A stretch of DNA of 51,805 bases, from assembly GCF_002000485.1 (NCBI RefSeq), contig NZ_MLAJ01000005.1:1-51805 (forward strand). Reading direction: 5' to 3'. Source of the DNA: Rodentibacter ratti. GTDB lineage: Bacteria; Pseudomonadota; Gammaproteobacteria; Enterobacterales; Pasteurellaceae. The translations under genes were made by a program, and so were the position numbers. Within the stretch, counting starts at the first letter, position 1. Each line of letters begins with the position of its first letter. Positions 1-10,487 of this stretch are shown one piece after another. Below the pieces are notes generated by a model that saw only the letters and a list, made by a program, of their open reading frames with translations, had not been told where the DNA came from and made no database searches.

Positions 1-10
1 ACATAAAGTC

Positions 11-46
11 ATCCCCTGAACCAAAGGTTCGGGGGATTTTGCTTTT
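11..46 (+). terminator. Rho-independent terminator of a gene outside the window
   Basis: A 12-bp stem (11-22 pairing with 26-37, one T-G wobble) closes a 3-base loop and is followed by a T-rich stretch to about position 46. The T-run lies on the plus strand, so it would end a plus-strand transcript entering from the left. That transcript converges on glnE, which ends at 97. Confidence 0.75.
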
Positions 47-96
47 TGGTTGATGTAAATAAAGGATTATTTCAAAACTATGACTCTTTTTTAAAT

Positions 97-3039
97 CTAA
101 CCAAATAAGCTTTTCCAGAAATTTTCAATAAATTTCCTTTCTTCTACAAAATCATTTTTAGAGACGATAGAGGGGTTTCCTACTAAATTAAGATGATGGA
201 TTTTATTTCTTAAATTAGTATAGCATTGCTTTAATCGTGCCGAATCTGCCTGATGAATAATGCCCATATTAGCCATTGATTCAAAAATTCTGACATTGTC
301 AGACCATTTGGTTAATTCGGGGTTCTGAGGGGCATAAGCAAGCATTAAATATTGTGCAATAAATTCAATATCTGTTATACCGCCACGATCAGTTTTAATG
401 TTAAATTCATTTTCTTTAGAGTGGGATAAATGACTAAACATTTTCTCACGCATTGCTGATACATCTTGTTTTAATGTTGTTATATCCCTTGGGGTAGAAA
501 GTACCCGTTGGCGAATAGTTTCAAATTTTTCCCGTAATGTTGGTTCGCCGAAAACAGGGCGAGCCCGCACTAACGCTTGTTTTTCCCACGTCCAAGCCTC
601 ATTTAATTGATAGTTTTCAAAAGCGGATAGCGAGCAGCCAAGCAAGCCGGCATCACCGGATGGGCGTAATCGCATATCAATGTCATAAAGCACGCCGGCA
701 CTGGTATTCAGGCTAAAAATGCTGACGATTTTTTGGGCGAGTTTGAGGTAAAATTGGTTGCTATCAATGATTTTTTTCCCACCTACGGTTTGCCCTTCCA
801 CCGCCTCATAAAGAAAAACCAAATCGAGATCGGATTTATAACCTAATTCGATCCCTCCGAGTTTTCCATAGCCTACTACCAAGAAGTTTTTTTCGCCATT
901 TTGTAAATGTTGAGGAACTCCAAAACGAGCGGAAACCTGTTTCCACGCTAAATTCACTACCGATTGAATAATGGCTTCTGCCAAATAAGTGAGATGATCG
1001 CTCACTTTCATCACCGGCAATGCGCCTAAAATATCGGCGGCAGCAACTCTCAATAAGGTGGCTTGCTTAAATTGGCGTAGCGCATTAATAAATTCTTCCT
1101 CATCATCTTGGGGTAATCGTAACAGGTATTGTTGGAGTTCATCGGCATATTGTGTGAATGGCAGAGGGTGGCGTAAGCTTTCCGTGTTGAGAAGCTCATC
1201 AAGCAGAATAGGATGTTGTGCCAGCTGATCGGCAATCAGTTGAGATTTTGCACAAAGCTCGATCACTTGGCGTAATGCCTGGGGATTTTCGAGTAAGAGT
1301 TCTAAATAAGTAGTGCGGCTGGAAATTTTCTCAATCAGGTGCAACATACGTGGCAACAACGTGCGGTAGCTTTCTTGTTTAAAAATGAGCGAAAATACCG
1401 TTGGCATTAATTGGGTGAGCACTTCCCGTCCACGGTTTCCAACAATACGGCGTTTCAGGCTTTCTTTAAATTGCGCTAATTTATCGAAGATTTCATCAAT
1501 GTATTCCGATTGAACACGGCTTTCTTCCAGCATTTGCACGATTTCATCAAAATCCGCCTCGAGAAAATCCTGCCATTGATTTTCTGTTTCTGCCTTTTCA
1601 TCCGTTTCCTCACCGATAAGTTGGTTAAAAACCGCACGTACCTTTTCTTGCATTTGCTGCAAAGTGCGGTAGAAATCTTGCCAGTTTTCTATCGCATAGC
1701 TGCATTCAATTTGATGATTGTGTTCATCTAAGCAAGTGAAATGTCGGCAAGCTGCAATTAACCGAAGTTGGTCTGTTTCATGGGTTGGCAAGGTTTGGGT
1801 TTGTTGATCATTGATGGCTTGTAAGCTATTTTCGACCCGGCGTAAAAAAATATAACTTTCCCGCAAATGCTGATATTGCGTTTGAGTGATAAGCCCCTGT
1901 CTGGCAATTTCAGGCAAAATTTTAAGCAAGCTATGTTGTTGTAAGGCAATTTCCCGCCCCCCACGAATTAATTGAAAAACTTGGGCGATAAATTCCACTT
2001 CACGAATCCCCCCCGCTCCAAGCTTAATATTATCTTCAAGCCCACGGCGGCGAACTTCCCGTTCAATTTTTCCTTTCATTTCACGCAGTGATTGAATTAC
2101 ACTAAAGTCGATATAGCGGCGGTAAACAAAAGGACGGAGCATTTTTTCCAAGTAGGAGATATTCGGATCATCAATTTGTGCACCCAAAATACGCCCTTTA
2201 ATCATGGCATAGCGTTCCCAATCCCGTCCTTGATCCTGATAATATTGTTCCATTGCGGCAAAACTTAAGGCTAACGCACCACTTTCACCAAAAGGGCGTA
2301 GGCGCATATCCGTGCGATAAACAAAACCATCAGCAGTAAAATCATCCAATGCACTGATTAAGCGTTGCCCGAGTCGAGTGAAAAATTTGGCATGATCCAC
2401 CGGTTTTCTCGCATTGCTCCCCTCAATGTGGGTTTCTCCCTGAGCAGGATAAGTAAAAATCAAATCAATGTCGGAAGAAAAATTGAGTTCAAATCCCCCT
2501 AGTTTTCCCATCCCTAGAATATAAAGTGGTTGTGGCTTCCCTTGTTCGTCTAATGGTGTACCCATTTCTGCACAGGCCTGGCGATAAAGCCAATCACGCG
2601 CAGCAATAATGAGGCTTTCAGCCAGCTGTGAAAGACGGATAAAAATTTCCTCGACAGTGGCAAGATTGAGACTTTGGCAAAAACTTAACTTCGCCATTTC
2701 TGTGTTACGAAAAACACGCAAGGCTTTATAAAATTCAGCTTCATGGGAAATGCCCGATAATTGATTGTTCAAACGTGCCGAGTATTGCTCAGAATCGGCA
2801 AAAGTCGGGCTTTTTTCCCACCATTGTGCAAGTAAGTGCGGTTGTTTTTGCAAGACTTTTTCCACAAAATCCGACATCGCCACCGCATAACCTAATTTTC
2901 CGATTGGGTGGTTTTTATCTTGTTGATATTGCTGAATTTGTTGAGCAATATCATGGCTATCCATGTCAGGAAAAGATTGGCATAAAATTGTGCCAAGTGC
3001 GGTAAGTTTGGGGGCGATGAGAGTGGAAAGTGCGGTCAT
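97..3039 (-). CDS. glnE: Bifunctional glutamine synthetase adenylyltransferase/deadenylase
   Basis: GlnE attaches AMP to glutamine synthetase, and removes it, according to nitrogen status. The protein has the duplicated nucleotidyltransferase layout of the family. One catalytic block is near residues 176-195 (GMGKLGG, then SSDIDLIF). The second is near 723-745 (GYGKLGG, then KSDLDLVF). Helical linker regions follow each block. From the ATG at 3039 it is 980 aa, the usual length. A GTG three codons upstream (3048) keeps the frame open, but it falls inside the AAGGTGAG ribosome-binding site of the ATG, so I prefer the ATG. It is the last gene of the tsaE-amiB-mutL-miaA-glnE run, and miaA ends one base before this ATG. 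An uptake sequence lies across its first codons (3028-3036). Confidence 0.96.
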   Translation of the reverse strand: MTALSTLIAPKLTALGTILCQSFPDMDSHDIAQQIQQYQQDKNHPIGKLGYAVAMSDFVEKVLQKQPHLLAQWWEKSPTFADSEQYSARLNNQLSGISHEAEFYKALRVFRNTEMAKLSFCQSLNLATVEEIFIRLSQLAESLIIAARDWLYRQACAEMGTPLDEQGKPQPLYILGMGKLGGFELNFSSDIDLIFTYPAQGETHIEGSNARKPVDHAKFFTRLGQRLISALDDFTADGFVYRTDMRLRPFGESGALALSFAAMEQYYQDQGRDWERYAMIKGRILGAQIDDPNISYLEKMLRPFVYRRYIDFSVIQSLREMKGKIEREVRRRGLEDNIKLGAGGIREVEFIAQVFQLIRGGREIALQQHSLLKILPEIARQGLITQTQYQHLRESYIFLRRVENSLQAINDQQTQTLPTHETDQLRLIAACRHFTCLDEHNHQIECSYAIENWQDFYRTLQQMQEKVRAVFNQLIGEETDEKAETENQWQDFLEADFDEIVQMLEESRVQSEYIDEIFDKLAQFKESLKRRIVGNRGREVLTQLMPTVFSLIFKQESYRTLLPRMLHLIEKISSRTTYLELLLENPQALRQVIELCAKSQLIADQLAQHPILLDELLNTESLRHPLPFTQYADELQQYLLRLPQDDEEEFINALRQFKQATLLRVAAADILGALPVMKVSDHLTYLAEAIIQSVVNLAWKQVSARFGVPQHLQNGEKNFLVVGYGKLGGIELGYKSDLDLVFLYEAVEGQTVGGKKIIDSNQFYLKLAQKIVSIFSLNTSAGVLYDIDMRLRPSGDAGLLGCSLSAFENYQLNEAWTWEKQALVRARPVFGEPTLREKFETIRQRVLSTPRDITTLKQDVSAMREKMFSHLSHSKENEFNIKTDRGGITDIEFIAQYLMLAYAPQNPELTKWSDNVRIFESMANMGIIHQADSARLKQCYTNLRNKIHHLNLVGNPSIVSKNDFVEERKFIENFWKSLFG

Positions 3040-3040
3040 T

Positions 3041-3979
3041 TTACTCACCTTTTATATGTGCTTCAATTTGGCGTAATACCGTTTCTTTGGCTTGGTCGGG
3101 CTGTAAACTATCCAACCACTGAACAGGGGTTTTCCAGCCCCGCAGCCAAGTAATTTGGCGCTTGGCGAGCTGGCGGGTGGCACAGATACCACGGAAGATC
3201 ATTTCATCATGGTCGTAATCGCCTTGCAAATAGTCCCACATTTGGCGATAGCCCACGCAGCGAATTGAGGGTAAATCAGGCGTGAGGTCGCCGCGTGAAT
3301 AGAGTTTCTCCACTTCCTCTTGAAAACCCAATTCAATCATTTTGTGGAAACGTTGTTCGATACGATTATGCAAAACATGGCGATCTTCAGGGGCAATGGC
3401 AAATTGCATAATCTCATAGGGTAGGGCTTCGCCTTTTTGTTCAGTCAGCTCCGTGAGGGATTTTCCCGTAATATAGAACACTTCCAAGGCACGATTGATT
3501 CGCTGAGAATCATTGGGATTAATTCGCTGTGCAGAAATGGGATCGATTTTTGCCAGTTCATTATGTAACATTGCCCAACCGTATTGTGCGGCTTTTTGCT
3601 CGATGTCGGCACGGATGGTTTCATCAGCAGAGGGTAAAGGGGAAAGCCCTTCAAGTAAGGCTTTGTAATAGAGCATGGTTCCGCCCACAAGAAGAGGGAT
3701 TTTCCCTTGTGCGGTAATCTCTGCCATTTCACTTAGGGCATCTTCACGAAAATTCATGGCTGAATAGCTTTCCGCCGGATCTAAAATGTCAATGAGGCGG
3801 TGAGGGGCTAAAGCCAATTCTTCTTTAGAAGGCTTTGCCGTGCCAATATCCATTCCTTTGTAAATTAATGCGGAATCCACGCTAATCACCTCTACCGGTA
3901 ATTGTTGACGCAGTTGAATGGCTAAATCTGTTTTACCGGAAGCGGTAGGGCCCATTAAAAAAATTGCGGTTGGTTTCAT
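3041..3979 (-). CDS. miaA: tRNA dimethylallyltransferase
   Basis: MiaA transfers a dimethylallyl group to A37 of tRNAs that read codons beginning with U, the first step of ms2i6A formation. The 312-aa product starts with a P-loop (GPTASGKT, residues 10-17), followed by the substrate-binding [17 protein letters not shown] block. Further on are [10 protein letters not shown] and the C-terminal [14 protein letters not shown] segment typical of the family. The ATG directly follows the mutL stop (TAA then ATG, no gap), so the two are probably translationally coupled. The mutL-miaA order is common in gamma-proteobacteria. Confidence 0.97.
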   Translation of the reverse strand: MKPTAIFLMGPTASGKTDLAIQLRQQLPVEVISVDSALIYKGMDIGTAKPSKEELALAPHRLIDILDPAESYSAMNFREDALSEMAEITAQGKIPLLVGGTMLYYKALLEGLSPLPSADETIRADIEQKAAQYGWAMLHNELAKIDPISAQRINPNDSQRINRALEVFYITGKSLTELTEQKGEALPYEIMQFAIAPEDRHVLHNRIEQRFHKMIELGFQEEVEKLYSRGDLTPDLPSIRCVGYRQMWDYLQGDYDHDEMIFRGICATRQLAKRQITWLRGWKTPVQWLDSLQPDQAKETVLRQIEAHIKGE

Positions 3980-5872
3980 TTAGAGTTCGTCTAATAAAGG
4001 TTGCCAATTAATCGGCTTAAGTAATAGATTAAATTCGTCCCGATTGGTGAGATTAAGCAAGCGCTCCGAATCGCTTAATAATTTGACCGCATCGGCAAAG
4101 ACGGTGAAGACTTTACTTTCTAATTGTGAGCAAAGTGTGGTTAAAAATGGCGTTGAATTTTCCGTGTCGTTCAAAAGCCCCATTACGCATTTTTGCAAAT
4201 TTTGTGTACGTAAAATCACGGGGACTCGGTTGAGGGTTAGGCGTAATTGTGCTTTGTTTTCGATAAATTCAAAACCGACTTGGGCAAAATCCCCAGCCTT
4301 TTTCTCCCATTGGCTAAATTGCTTTTCCGTTAGACGAAATACAATGGGAATCAGCAAGGGTTGTTGTTCAATCTGTGGCTGTTGTAAAGCCAGTTTCCAT
4401 TGCAAATGTTGTAATTTTTCCAATGAAAGCAAAAAATAATCTTGGTTTTGTTGGAGCAAAAGCGCACAGTTTTCAATGAGGGATAAGGCTCGCAAATGTG
4501 ACGGATTTTCACTTATCTCCGTTGGCGCAATGATTGATGGCGGTGTAGGTTTTGCCGTTTTTTCATGATGTTGCGTGCCACCCAGTAGTTCACCATAGAG
4601 TTTTTGTTCAGTTTTGCTCGGCTGTTCGGCACGATAATTTTCCCGATAATCACGGTATCCTTGGCTTGGTGAAGGAATGGATTGGGTGGAAAAGTGCGGT
4701 GGATTTTGCACGGTTTTTTCCGTAGAAAAATTTGGTGCGAAGATATTTTGTCCGGCTGCCGCACGATTGGGTTTAGGACTCCAATCCTTGTGATAAGTGG
4801 GAATAGGCTCTCGCACGGCATTTTCTGGCGGATTTTCAACCGCATTTTCTTTTGTATAGGTAAGCGGAACGGCGTGTTGGCTCTCCAATGCATGGCTGAT
4901 GCCTTCATAAATGAAATCGTGAATGAGGCGTTGTTGATGAAAACGCACCTCGTGTTTGGTGGGGTGAACGTTCACATCCACCTCATGAGGATTGAGATCA
5001 ATAAACAGTACAAACGCCGGGTAGCTTTCGTTGGCTAAATGCTCTGCGTAGGCTTGGCGAATCGCATGAGTAATGACTTTATCACGCACCATTCGCCCAT
5101 TGATATAGCAATAGCTCAGATCATTTTGTGAGCGGCTAAAATTGGGTGTGGCAATCCAGCCGGAAAGGTGGAGATCATTATGTTTCCAATCAATACGCAG
5201 GGCATGTTTGACAAATTCCTCTCCGCAAATCGCCGCCACCCGTTTGAGTTGTTGGGGAAGATCGACTGCCGGACGATATTGACGAATCACTTTACCATTG
5301 TGAGTGAGAGTAAAGGCGATATTAAATTTTGCTAATGCAATGCGACGAATGACTTCATCAATATGGGCAAATTCGGTTTTATCGGTTCGCAAGAATTTAC
5401 GGCGGGCAGGGGTGTTGAAAAACAAGTTCGCCACCTCCACCGTAGTCCCCACAGGATGTGATGCGGGTTTGATCGTAGTTTCCATCTCACGCCCTTGGGC
5501 ATACACTTGCCAAGCCTCGTTTTGTTCGGCGGTGCGTGAGGTGAGGGTTAAACGGGAAACGGAGCTGATACTTGCCAATGCTTCGCCACGAAAACCTAAG
5601 CTTAAAATGGATTCAAGATCTTCCAAATCCGCAATTTTACTGGTGGCATGGCGGGCAAGGGCAAGGCTTAATTCTTCTTTGGGAATACCGCTGCCGTTGT
5701 CACGGATACGGATAAGCGTTGCACCGCCGTTCTCAATATCAATTTGAATTTTATTGGCGCCGGCATCCAAGCTGTTTTCGACTAATTCTTTCACCACCGA
5801 GGCAGGGCGTTCCACCACCTCACCGGCGGCAATTTGGTTGGCAAGTTGGGGTGAAAGAATTCTAATCGCCAT
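3980..5872 (-). CDS. mutL: DNA mismatch repair protein MutL
   Basis: MutL is the ATP-driven coordinator that links MutS mismatch recognition to MutH nicking and UvrD unwinding. The N-terminal GHKL ATPase motifs are clear: the E of [21 protein letters not shown], and [13 protein letters not shown]. The transducer domain contains PTKHEVRF. The middle (about residues 335-440) is a low-complexity, Pro/Asn/Gln-rich linker. The C-terminal dimerisation domain lacks the endonuclease motif DQHA(X)2E(X)4E, as expected for species that use MutH. It is 630 aa, normal for the family. Its ATG overlaps the amiB stop by one base (TAATG). Confidence 0.97.
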   Translation of the reverse strand: MAIRILSPQLANQIAAGEVVERPASVVKELVENSLDAGANKIQIDIENGGATLIRIRDNGSGIPKEELSLALARHATSKIADLEDLESILSLGFRGEALASISSVSRLTLTSRTAEQNEAWQVYAQGREMETTIKPASHPVGTTVEVANLFFNTPARRKFLRTDKTEFAHIDEVIRRIALAKFNIAFTLTHNGKVIRQYRPAVDLPQQLKRVAAICGEEFVKHALRIDWKHNDLHLSGWIATPNFSRSQNDLSYCYINGRMVRDKVITHAIRQAYAEHLANESYPAFVLFIDLNPHEVDVNVHPTKHEVRFHQQRLIHDFIYEGISHALESQHAVPLTYTKENAVENPPENAVREPIPTYHKDWSPKPNRAAAGQNIFAPNFSTEKTVQNPPHFSTQSIPSPSQGYRDYRENYRAEQPSKTEQKLYGELLGGTQHHEKTAKPTPPSIIAPTEISENPSHLRALSLIENCALLLQQNQDYFLLSLEKLQHLQWKLALQQPQIEQQPLLIPIVFRLTEKQFSQWEKKAGDFAQVGFEFIENKAQLRLTLNRVPVILRTQNLQKCVMGLLNDTENSTPFLTTLCSQLESKVFTVFADAVKLLSDSERLLNLTNRDEFNLLLKPINWQPLLDEL

Positions 5873-7380
5873 TATTTTTCCCTTAATTTAATTTTTTGAC
5901 CGGTAACCACTTTACCGTTTTTTAACGTCGGGTTGAGTTTCAAAATTTGGTTCACGGGGATATTATATTCCCGTGAAACCGCATAAATTGTCTGATCTTT
6001 TTTGATGGTGTGATAGTGCGGAATATCCGCTTTTTTTCCATCAGTTTTACTGTTTTTCTTGTTCTCTTTCTCGGTTTTTTTATCCGTTGATTTGGTTGTT
6101 TTTTCCGTTTTTTTGGTTTCTACCATTTTTTGATTTTTACCGTTATCCGGAATTTTTATGGTTTCGCCAATCCACAATTCTTTTCGTTTCAATTTGTTAA
6201 GGGCAACAATATCCGCCACTTTCACTTCATATTTATTGGCAAGGCTACCCATACTTTCGCCATTTTTCACTTTATGGCGAATGCCGCTGTCTTTGATTTC
6301 TCCTTTTATGGATGAAGTGCGGTCGGTTTTTTCTGTGTTTTTTTCCTGTACTTTTTTATCGGCAGAGGCGGTTTCTTGGGATTTCTTGTTTTTTCCATTA
6401 TCAGGAATTTTGATGGTTTCGCCCACCCATAATTCTTTTCGTTTTAAATTATTGAGCGCCACAATGTCAGCCGCTTTCACCTCATATTTATTGGCAAGAC
6501 TACCAAGGCTTTCCCCATTTTTCACCTTATGGCGAATTAAACTGTCTTTGGTTAATAAAGTGCGGCTGGTTTTGCTGCCGTTTTCTTTATCATCATCACC
6601 TTCAAAAGCCACAATGGATTTCAAGTTGCCGTTGCGATAGGCGACTAATCCCTCATAGATCATATAAGCGATACGGCGGCGGTAGAGTGGGGAATTAAGT
6701 TTTTGTTCCTCCTCCGCATTAGAAAGAAAGCCGGTTTCCACTAAAACGGAAGGAATATCCGGTGAGCGTAATACACCAAGGCTGGCGTGCTGTGGCGTAT
6801 TGCGGCTTAATGTCGTAATTTTTGAAAAGCGACGTAAAATGTTTCTGCCGATTTCATAACCGGTACGCTGGCTGTGTCCGAATTGCAGATCGAGTACGGT
6901 TTGATCTAAATATTTGTCGTTATTATGAGAGAGAACCTTTCCGGCTCCCCCTAATAATTCGGAGCGTTTTTCATCATCTTCCAACCATTGTCCCATTTCA
7001 TCATTTGCCCGACGATTTGACAGCACCCAAACGGAAGCGCCTCGTTGGTTTGGATTAAGCGAAGAATCCGCATGAATGGAAACCAGATAATTGGCTTTAA
7101 ATTTGCGGGCGATTTCCGAGCGTTCCGGCACGGAGATGTAATAATCGCCGTTACGGGTGAGAACGCCACGGAAATTAGGATCTTTATCCAGTAAAGCCTT
7201 GAGTTCACGGGCGATGGAAAGGGTCACATTTTTTTCATAAATGCCAAGATTACGCCCGATTGCACCGGGGTCTTTTCCGCCATGACCGGGATCAATGGCG
7301 ATGGTCCATTGTGCGGCAAAAATGCTGGAAGTAAAAAGAGAGAGTATTATTCCTAAAAAAAATAAAAATTTTGTTTTCAT
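5872..7380 (-). CDS. amiB: N-acetylmuramoyl-L-alanine amidase with three LysM domains
   Basis: This is a periplasmic zinc amidase that splits septal peptidoglycan during daughter-cell separation. A signal peptide covers about residues 1-23 (cleavage near FAA/QW). The Amidase_3 domain follows, with apparent zinc ligands H33 (PGHGG), E49 and H103 (SIHADSS) and catalytic E215 (VETGFLSN). Three LysM repeats follow at about 282-331, 367-416 and 454-500, joined by Lys/Glu/Thr-rich linkers. The first two are almost identical, which points to a recent internal duplication, and the third is divergent. It is 502 aa, longer than the roughly 430 aa I recall for two-LysM Haemophilus AmiB. The stop overlaps the mutL start, and tsaE lies 17 bp upstream. 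Confidence 0.95.
   Translation of the reverse strand: MKTKFLFFLGIILSLFTSSIFAAQWTIAIDPGHGGKDPGAIGRNLGIYEKNVTLSIARELKALLDKDPNFRGVLTRNGDYYISVPERSEIARKFKANYLVSIHADSSLNPNQRGASVWVLSNRRANDEMGQWLEDDEKRSELLGGAGKVLSHNNDKYLDQTVLDLQFGHSQRTGYEIGRNILRRFSKITTLSRNTPQHASLGVLRSPDIPSVLVETGFLSNAEEEQKLNSPLYRRRIAYMIYEGLVAYRNGNLKSIVAFEGDDDKENGSKTSRTLLTKDSLIRHKVKNGESLGSLANKYEVKAADIVALNNLKRKELWVGETIKIPDNGKNKKSQETASADKKVQEKNTEKTDRTSSIKGEIKDSGIRHKVKNGESMGSLANKYEVKVADIVALNKLKRKELWIGETIKIPDNGKNQKMVETKKTEKTTKSTDKKTEKENKKNSKTDGKKADIPHYHTIKKDQTIYAVSREYNIPVNQILKLNPTLKNGKVVTGQKIKLREK
6133..6537 (-). repeat. Tandemly duplicated LysM coding segment in amiB
   Basis: Two LysM-encoding blocks of 150 bp, at 6388-6537 and 6133-6282, encode nearly the same 50 residues ([10 protein letters not shown]...IKIPDNGKN) with about five differences. 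They sit exactly 255 bp (85 codons) apart. The linkers between them are unrelated and lysine-rich. The codons differ at several places, so this is a recent but not brand-new duplication. Confidence 0.9.
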
Positions 7381-7397
7381 TGTAAATAAATAAAAAA

Positions 7398-7868
7398 TTA
7401 GAGTTGTTGAAGAATTTGTTCGCCTAAGGCATTTTGTGCGACTAATGTCATATTTCTTGCATCATCATAGTAATCAATATTCACCAGTAAATCAGCCGGT
7501 GGAAGGATGCCTTTCCCTTTTTCAGCCCATTCGATAAGGCAGATTGCATCTTTGGCAAAGTAATCCCGAATGCCCATAAATTCTAATTCCTCCGGGTCGG
7601 CAAGGCGATATAAATCAAAATGATAAATCATTTTCCCGGCAATATCGTATTCTTCCACAAGCGTGTAAGTCGGGCTTTTTACTTTGCCTTGGAAACCTAA
7701 ACCTTGCACCATTCCTCGTGTTAACGTGGTTTTTCCCGCACCTAAATCACCGTTTAAATATAAAATCACGGCACGTTTGGCATGACAGCTTAAAATCGTG
7801 TCGGCAAGTTTTTTGCCAAAACGTAACATGGTGGATTCATCAGGAATATATCGGGTTAACTCATTCAT
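7398..7868 (-). CDS. tsaE: tRNA threonylcarbamoyladenosine biosynthesis ATPase TsaE
   Basis: TsaE is the small ATPase that works with TsaB and TsaD to put the threonylcarbamoyl group on A37 of ANN-decoding tRNAs. At 156 aa it has the family length. It carries a P-loop [13 protein letters not shown] (about residues 40-52) and [10 protein letters not shown]. It also has YHFDLYRL, with the conserved acidic and aromatic residues, and LIEWAEKG. It is the first gene of the minus-strand run ending in glnE, the same order known in Haemophilus. An uptake sequence lies about 40 bp upstream (7908-7916). Confidence 0.95.
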   Translation of the reverse strand: MNELTRYIPDESTMLRFGKKLADTILSCHAKRAVILYLNGDLGAGKTTLTRGMVQGLGFQGKVKSPTYTLVEEYDIAGKMIYHFDLYRLADPEELEFMGIRDYFAKDAICLIEWAEKGKGILPPADLLVNIDYYDDARNMTLVAQNALGEQILQQL

Positions 7869-7990
7869 GGGCTATGATTCTTGAAGTCAAAAACAGGCTG
7901 AAATTCTACCGCACTTTTGCGTTTTTCGCTAAGGGGATTTTATCCCTATTAGAGATTGTTTTATGAAAAATGTTCCAAGGATTTAGAAAC

Positions 7991-8020
7991 AAAAAATCCA
8001 TCGCCTTTCGGCAATGGATT
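7991..8020 (-). terminator. Terminator of the tRNA-Gly transcript
   Basis: An 11-bp stem with one mismatch (7995-8005 with 8010-8020) and a 4-base loop lies 7 bp beyond the second tRNA. Read on the minus strand it is followed by a T-run (A-run at 7991-7996), so it should end the tRNA transcript before tsaE. Confidence 0.75.
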
Positions 8021-8026
8021 GAGATT

Positions 8027-8102
8027 TGGAGCGGGAAACGAGGCTCGAACTCGCGACCCCAACCTTGGCAAGGTTGTGCTCTACCAACTGAGCTATTCCC
8101 GC
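8027..8102 (-). tRNA. glyV: tRNA-Gly (anticodon GCC), second copy
   Basis: The minus strand folds as a full 76-nt cloverleaf with encoded CCA. The acceptor stem is GCGGGAA/TTCCCGC, the D arm is GCTC/GAGC, the anticodon loop is TTGCCAA and the T loop is TTCGAGC. It differs from the copy at 8117-8192 only by one anticodon-stem pair (A-T here, G-C there). The gene symbol is by analogy only. Confidence 0.96.
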
Positions 8103-8116
8103 AGAGAATGTGAAAT

Positions 8117-8192
<76 letters not shown>

Positions 8193-8217
8193 AGTTCACA
8201 TCTGTGAATAGGGTGGC

Positions 8218-8245
8218 ATTATACGAATATTTTGATCGCTTGCAA
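8218..8245 (-). promoter_or_regulatory. Promoter of the tRNA-Gly pair
   Basis: On the minus strand, -35 TTGCAA (8240-8245) and a perfect -10 TATAAT (8218-8223) are separated by 16 bp. A GC-rich discriminator (GCCACCC, 8211-8217) follows, as in stringently controlled stable-RNA promoters. The expected start is about 18 bp ahead of the first tRNA. Confidence 0.75.
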
Positions 8246-8285
8246 GGTCAAATTTGTCAAAATGGCTCGCCTGACTAAGTTTTCG

Positions 8286-8840
8286 TCAATCTAAATCTAA
8301 TTGAATGAAATGATCACGATAATAGGCGAGTTCTTTAATGGATTCACGAATATCGTCCAAGGCTAAATGGGTATTCGCTTTTTTGAAACCTTCCAAAATT
8401 TCAGGTTTCCAGCGTGCCGCCAATTCTTTTAAGGTGCTGACATCTAAATGACGGTAATGGAAATAATCGGCCAATTCCGGCATATATTGGTAAAGAAAGC
8501 GTTTATCCTGTGCAACACTATTACCGCAAATAGGTGATGCCCCTTTGGGAACCCAACGTTTTAAGAAATCAATGGTTTGTAATTCTGCGGCACGTTCGGT
8601 GAGTTTGCTGGCTTTTACCCGATCCACTAAACCGTTTGCCGTATGGGTTTTCACGCACCATTCGGACATTTTCCCCAATAATTCATCGCTTTGATGAATG
8701 GCTAGAACAGGGCCTTCAGCCAAAATATTCAAGTTTTTATCGGTGACAATGGTGGCGATTTCAATAATTCGCTCTTTTTCAGGATCTAATCCTGTCATTT
8801 CCAAATCAATCCAAATCAGATTTTGTTTATCTAATGGCAT
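8286..8840 (-). CDS. orn: Oligoribonuclease
   Basis: Orn is the 3'-5' exonuclease that clears two- to five-nucleotide RNAs at the end of mRNA decay. The DEDDh motifs are visible: D12 and E14 in [22 protein letters not shown] in the middle, and [12 protein letters not shown] near the C-terminus. From the ATG at 8840 the protein is 184 aa (E. coli 181). The frame stays open for 40 more codons upstream to 8960. That extension would overlap rsgA, matches no family N-terminus and is unlikely to be translated. It diverges from rsgA across a 70-bp spacer. Confidence 0.95.
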   Translation of the reverse strand: MPLDKQNLIWIDLEMTGLDPEKERIIEIATIVTDKNLNILAEGPVLAIHQSDELLGKMSEWCVKTHTANGLVDRVKASKLTERAAELQTIDFLKRWVPKGASPICGNSVAQDKRFLYQYMPELADYFHYRHLDVSTLKELAARWKPEILEGFKKANTHLALDDIRESIKELAYYRDHFIQLDLD

Positions 8841-8910
8841 AATATGAGGTATCCTATGTGAAAATTTTTTCCATTTTATCAAAATCACAGTAAAAAACGA
8901 TCGCACTTTT

Positions 8911-9951
8911 ATGGCAAAACCTAAACTGACCCGAAACCAAGCCCGCCGAATTGAATCCAATCATGCCCGCACTCTTCATCGCCATAAGAAAAAAGACATT
9001 GAATGGCAAGATGAGATGTTAGGGGAGTCGCAAGAAGGAATTGTTGTCACCCGTTATTCCGTGCATGCGGATGTGGAAAATGCACAGGGGGAAATTTGTC
9101 GCTGTAATTTACGCCGTACCCTTTCAAGCTTGGTGGTGGGTGATCGTGTGATTTGGCGCAAAGGAAACGAACAATTACAAGGTGTCAGCGGCGTGATTGA
9201 GGCGATTCATCCGAGAGTGAATGAGATAACACGTCCTGATTATTATGATGGTTTGAAACCGATTGCGGCGAATATTGATCGGATCATTATTGTGTCAGCC
9301 ATATTACCAACGCTTTCACTCAATATTATTGATCGCTATCTTGTGGTGTGTGAAACCGCAGGCATTGAGCCGATTATTGTGGTGAATAAAGGTGATCTGC
9401 TGACATCGGTGCAAGAAAAAGAGCTAGAGGAGCAGTTGCAAATTTACCGTGATATTGGTTATCAAACCCTCATAATTTCCGCTCAAAATGGAAAAAATAT
9501 GGAAAAATTGACCGCACTTTTAAGTGAGGGAACGTCCATTTTTGTGGGGCAATCCGGTGTGGGAAAATCAAGCCTGATTAATCATATTTTCCCCTCAGTG
9601 AAGGCTCAAGTGGGCGAGGTGAGTGAAACCTCAGGGCTGGGGCAGCATACCACAACCTCCTCACGTCTTTATCATTTGCCACAAGGTGGGAGTTTAATTG
9701 ATTCACCGGGCATTCGGGAATTTGGCTTATGGCACTTAGATGCCGATCAAATTACCAAAGGATATCGAGAGTTTCAGTATGTTTTAGGCACGTGCAAATT
9801 CCGCGATTGTAAGCATTTGCATGATCCCGGTTGTGCTTTGCGAAAAGCGGTGGAGGAGGGGAAAATCTCTCCGATACGTTATGAGAATTACCACAAACTT
9901 ATCGAAAGTTTGTCGGAAATAAAATCGCAACGACATTTTTCAACAAGTTAG
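8911..9951 (+). CDS. rsgA: Ribosome small-subunit-dependent GTPase A
   Basis: RsgA is a 30S assembly checkpoint GTPase with a circularly permuted G domain. The order of motifs shows the permutation: NKGD (G4) first, then the P-loop GQSGVGKSS, then DSPG (G3). An N-terminal OB fold precedes them, and a C-terminal zinc cluster ([14 protein letters not shown]) follows. The N-terminal 30 residues are basic ([20 protein letters not shown]), as usual. It is 346 aa. No strong ribosome-binding site precedes the ATG. Confidence 0.96.
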   Translation: MAKPKLTRNQARRIESNHARTLHRHKKKDIEWQDEMLGESQEGIVVTRYSVHADVENAQGEICRCNLRRTLSSLVVGDRVIWRKGNEQLQGVSGVIEAIHPRVNEITRPDYYDGLKPIAANIDRIIIVSAILPTLSLNIIDRYLVVCETAGIEPIIVVNKGDLLTSVQEKELEEQLQIYRDIGYQTLIISAQNGKNMEKLTALLSEGTSIFVGQSGVGKSSLINHIFPSVKAQVGEVSETSGLGQHTTTSSRLYHLPQGGSLIDSPGIREFGLWHLDADQITKGYREFQYVLGTCKFRDCKHLHDPGCALRKAVEEGKISPIRYENYHKLIESLSEIKSQRHFSTS

Positions 9952-10033
9952 AGAAAATTCAGAATAATATTTAGCTAATTAGAGAGGATATTTGATCTTT
10001 GCCAAGCTAACTTAACTTTTTTTGCCTTTTTCC

Positions 10034-10062
10034 TTGATTATTTTACTTTTAACAAGGATACT
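10034..10062 (+). promoter_or_regulatory. Candidate promoter of ptsHI-crr
   Basis: A -35-like TTGATT (10034-10039) and a -10-like GATACT (10057-10062), with a 17-bp spacer, lie 60 bp before the ptsH ATG. Each matches four of six consensus bases. No convincing CRP site was seen in the 171-bp rsgA-ptsH gap. Confidence 0.4.
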
Positions 10063-10122
10063 ATGGCGGATTTTGGAATCTGACAGTTTTACAATTAAAC
10101 TATTATTAATAGAGGTAACATT

Positions 10123-10380
10123 ATGTTCTCAAAAGATGTAGAAATCACAGCGCCTAACGGTTTGCACACTCGTCCTGCTGCGCAATTCGTAAAAGAAGCA
10201 AAAGGCTTTGCTTCAGACATTACTGTGACATCCTCAGGGAAAAGTGCGAGTGCAAAAAGTTTGTTTAAATTACAAACTTTGGGTTTAACGCAAGGAACGA
10301 CTATCACCATTTCTGCTGAGGGTGAAGATGAGCAACAAGCCGTTGAACATTTAGTTGCATTAATCCCTACTTTAGAATAA
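10123..10380 (+). CDS. ptsH: Phosphocarrier protein HPr
   Basis: HPr relays phosphate from enzyme I to the sugar-specific EIIA domains. The 85-aa protein has the active-site histidine H15 in [13 protein letters not shown]46, in [13 protein letters not shown], is the position of regulatory serine phosphorylation in Gram-positive HPr; in enteric bacteria it is not used that way. The sequence is very close to E. coli HPr. The start has GAGGT upstream. It leads the ptsH-ptsI-crr block, but an unusually structured gap separates it from ptsI. Confidence 0.98.
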   Translation: MFSKDVEITAPNGLHTRPAAQFVKEAKGFASDITVTSSGKSASAKSLFKLQTLGLTQGTTITISAEGEDEQQAVEHLVALIPTLE

Positions 10381-10393
10381 TTTTGAGTATAAT

Positions 10394-10447
10394 ATAGCCA
10401 TAAAATCCGTATTGGTTTACGTTTGTAAACAGGTGTTTTATGGCTAT
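10394..10447 (+). other. Two-tier inverted repeat between ptsH and ptsI
   Basis: A perfect 12-bp stem (10394-10405 with 10436-10447) encloses a second 6-bp hairpin (10415-10420 with 10425-10430, loop GTTT). The downstream flank (tgttctattt) is only mildly T-rich. It could be an attenuator or an mRNA-processing or stability element that sets a higher HPr:EI ratio. Function is inferred from position only. Confidence 0.6.
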
Positions 10448-10487
10448 TGTTCTATTTAACCCTATTAGATAATCTCGGAAGGTTAAC

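Noticed and set aside
4682-5747. Open frames of 118 and 147 aa antisense to mutL
   Set aside because: They run opposite conserved MutL motifs and show no recognisable domain or ribosome-binding site.
6158-6640. 160-aa open frame antisense to the amiB LysM repeats
   Set aside because: Its repeated Phe/Leu-rich text simply mirrors the LysM duplication on the other strand.
8841-8960. Forty-codon N-terminal extension of Orn
   Set aside because: It overlaps rsgA, has no ribosome-binding site and does not resemble the family; the ATG at 8840 gives the normal length.
9952-10122. CRP site upstream of ptsH
   Set aside because: TTTGATCTTTGCCAAG has one weak half-site only; not enough to call.
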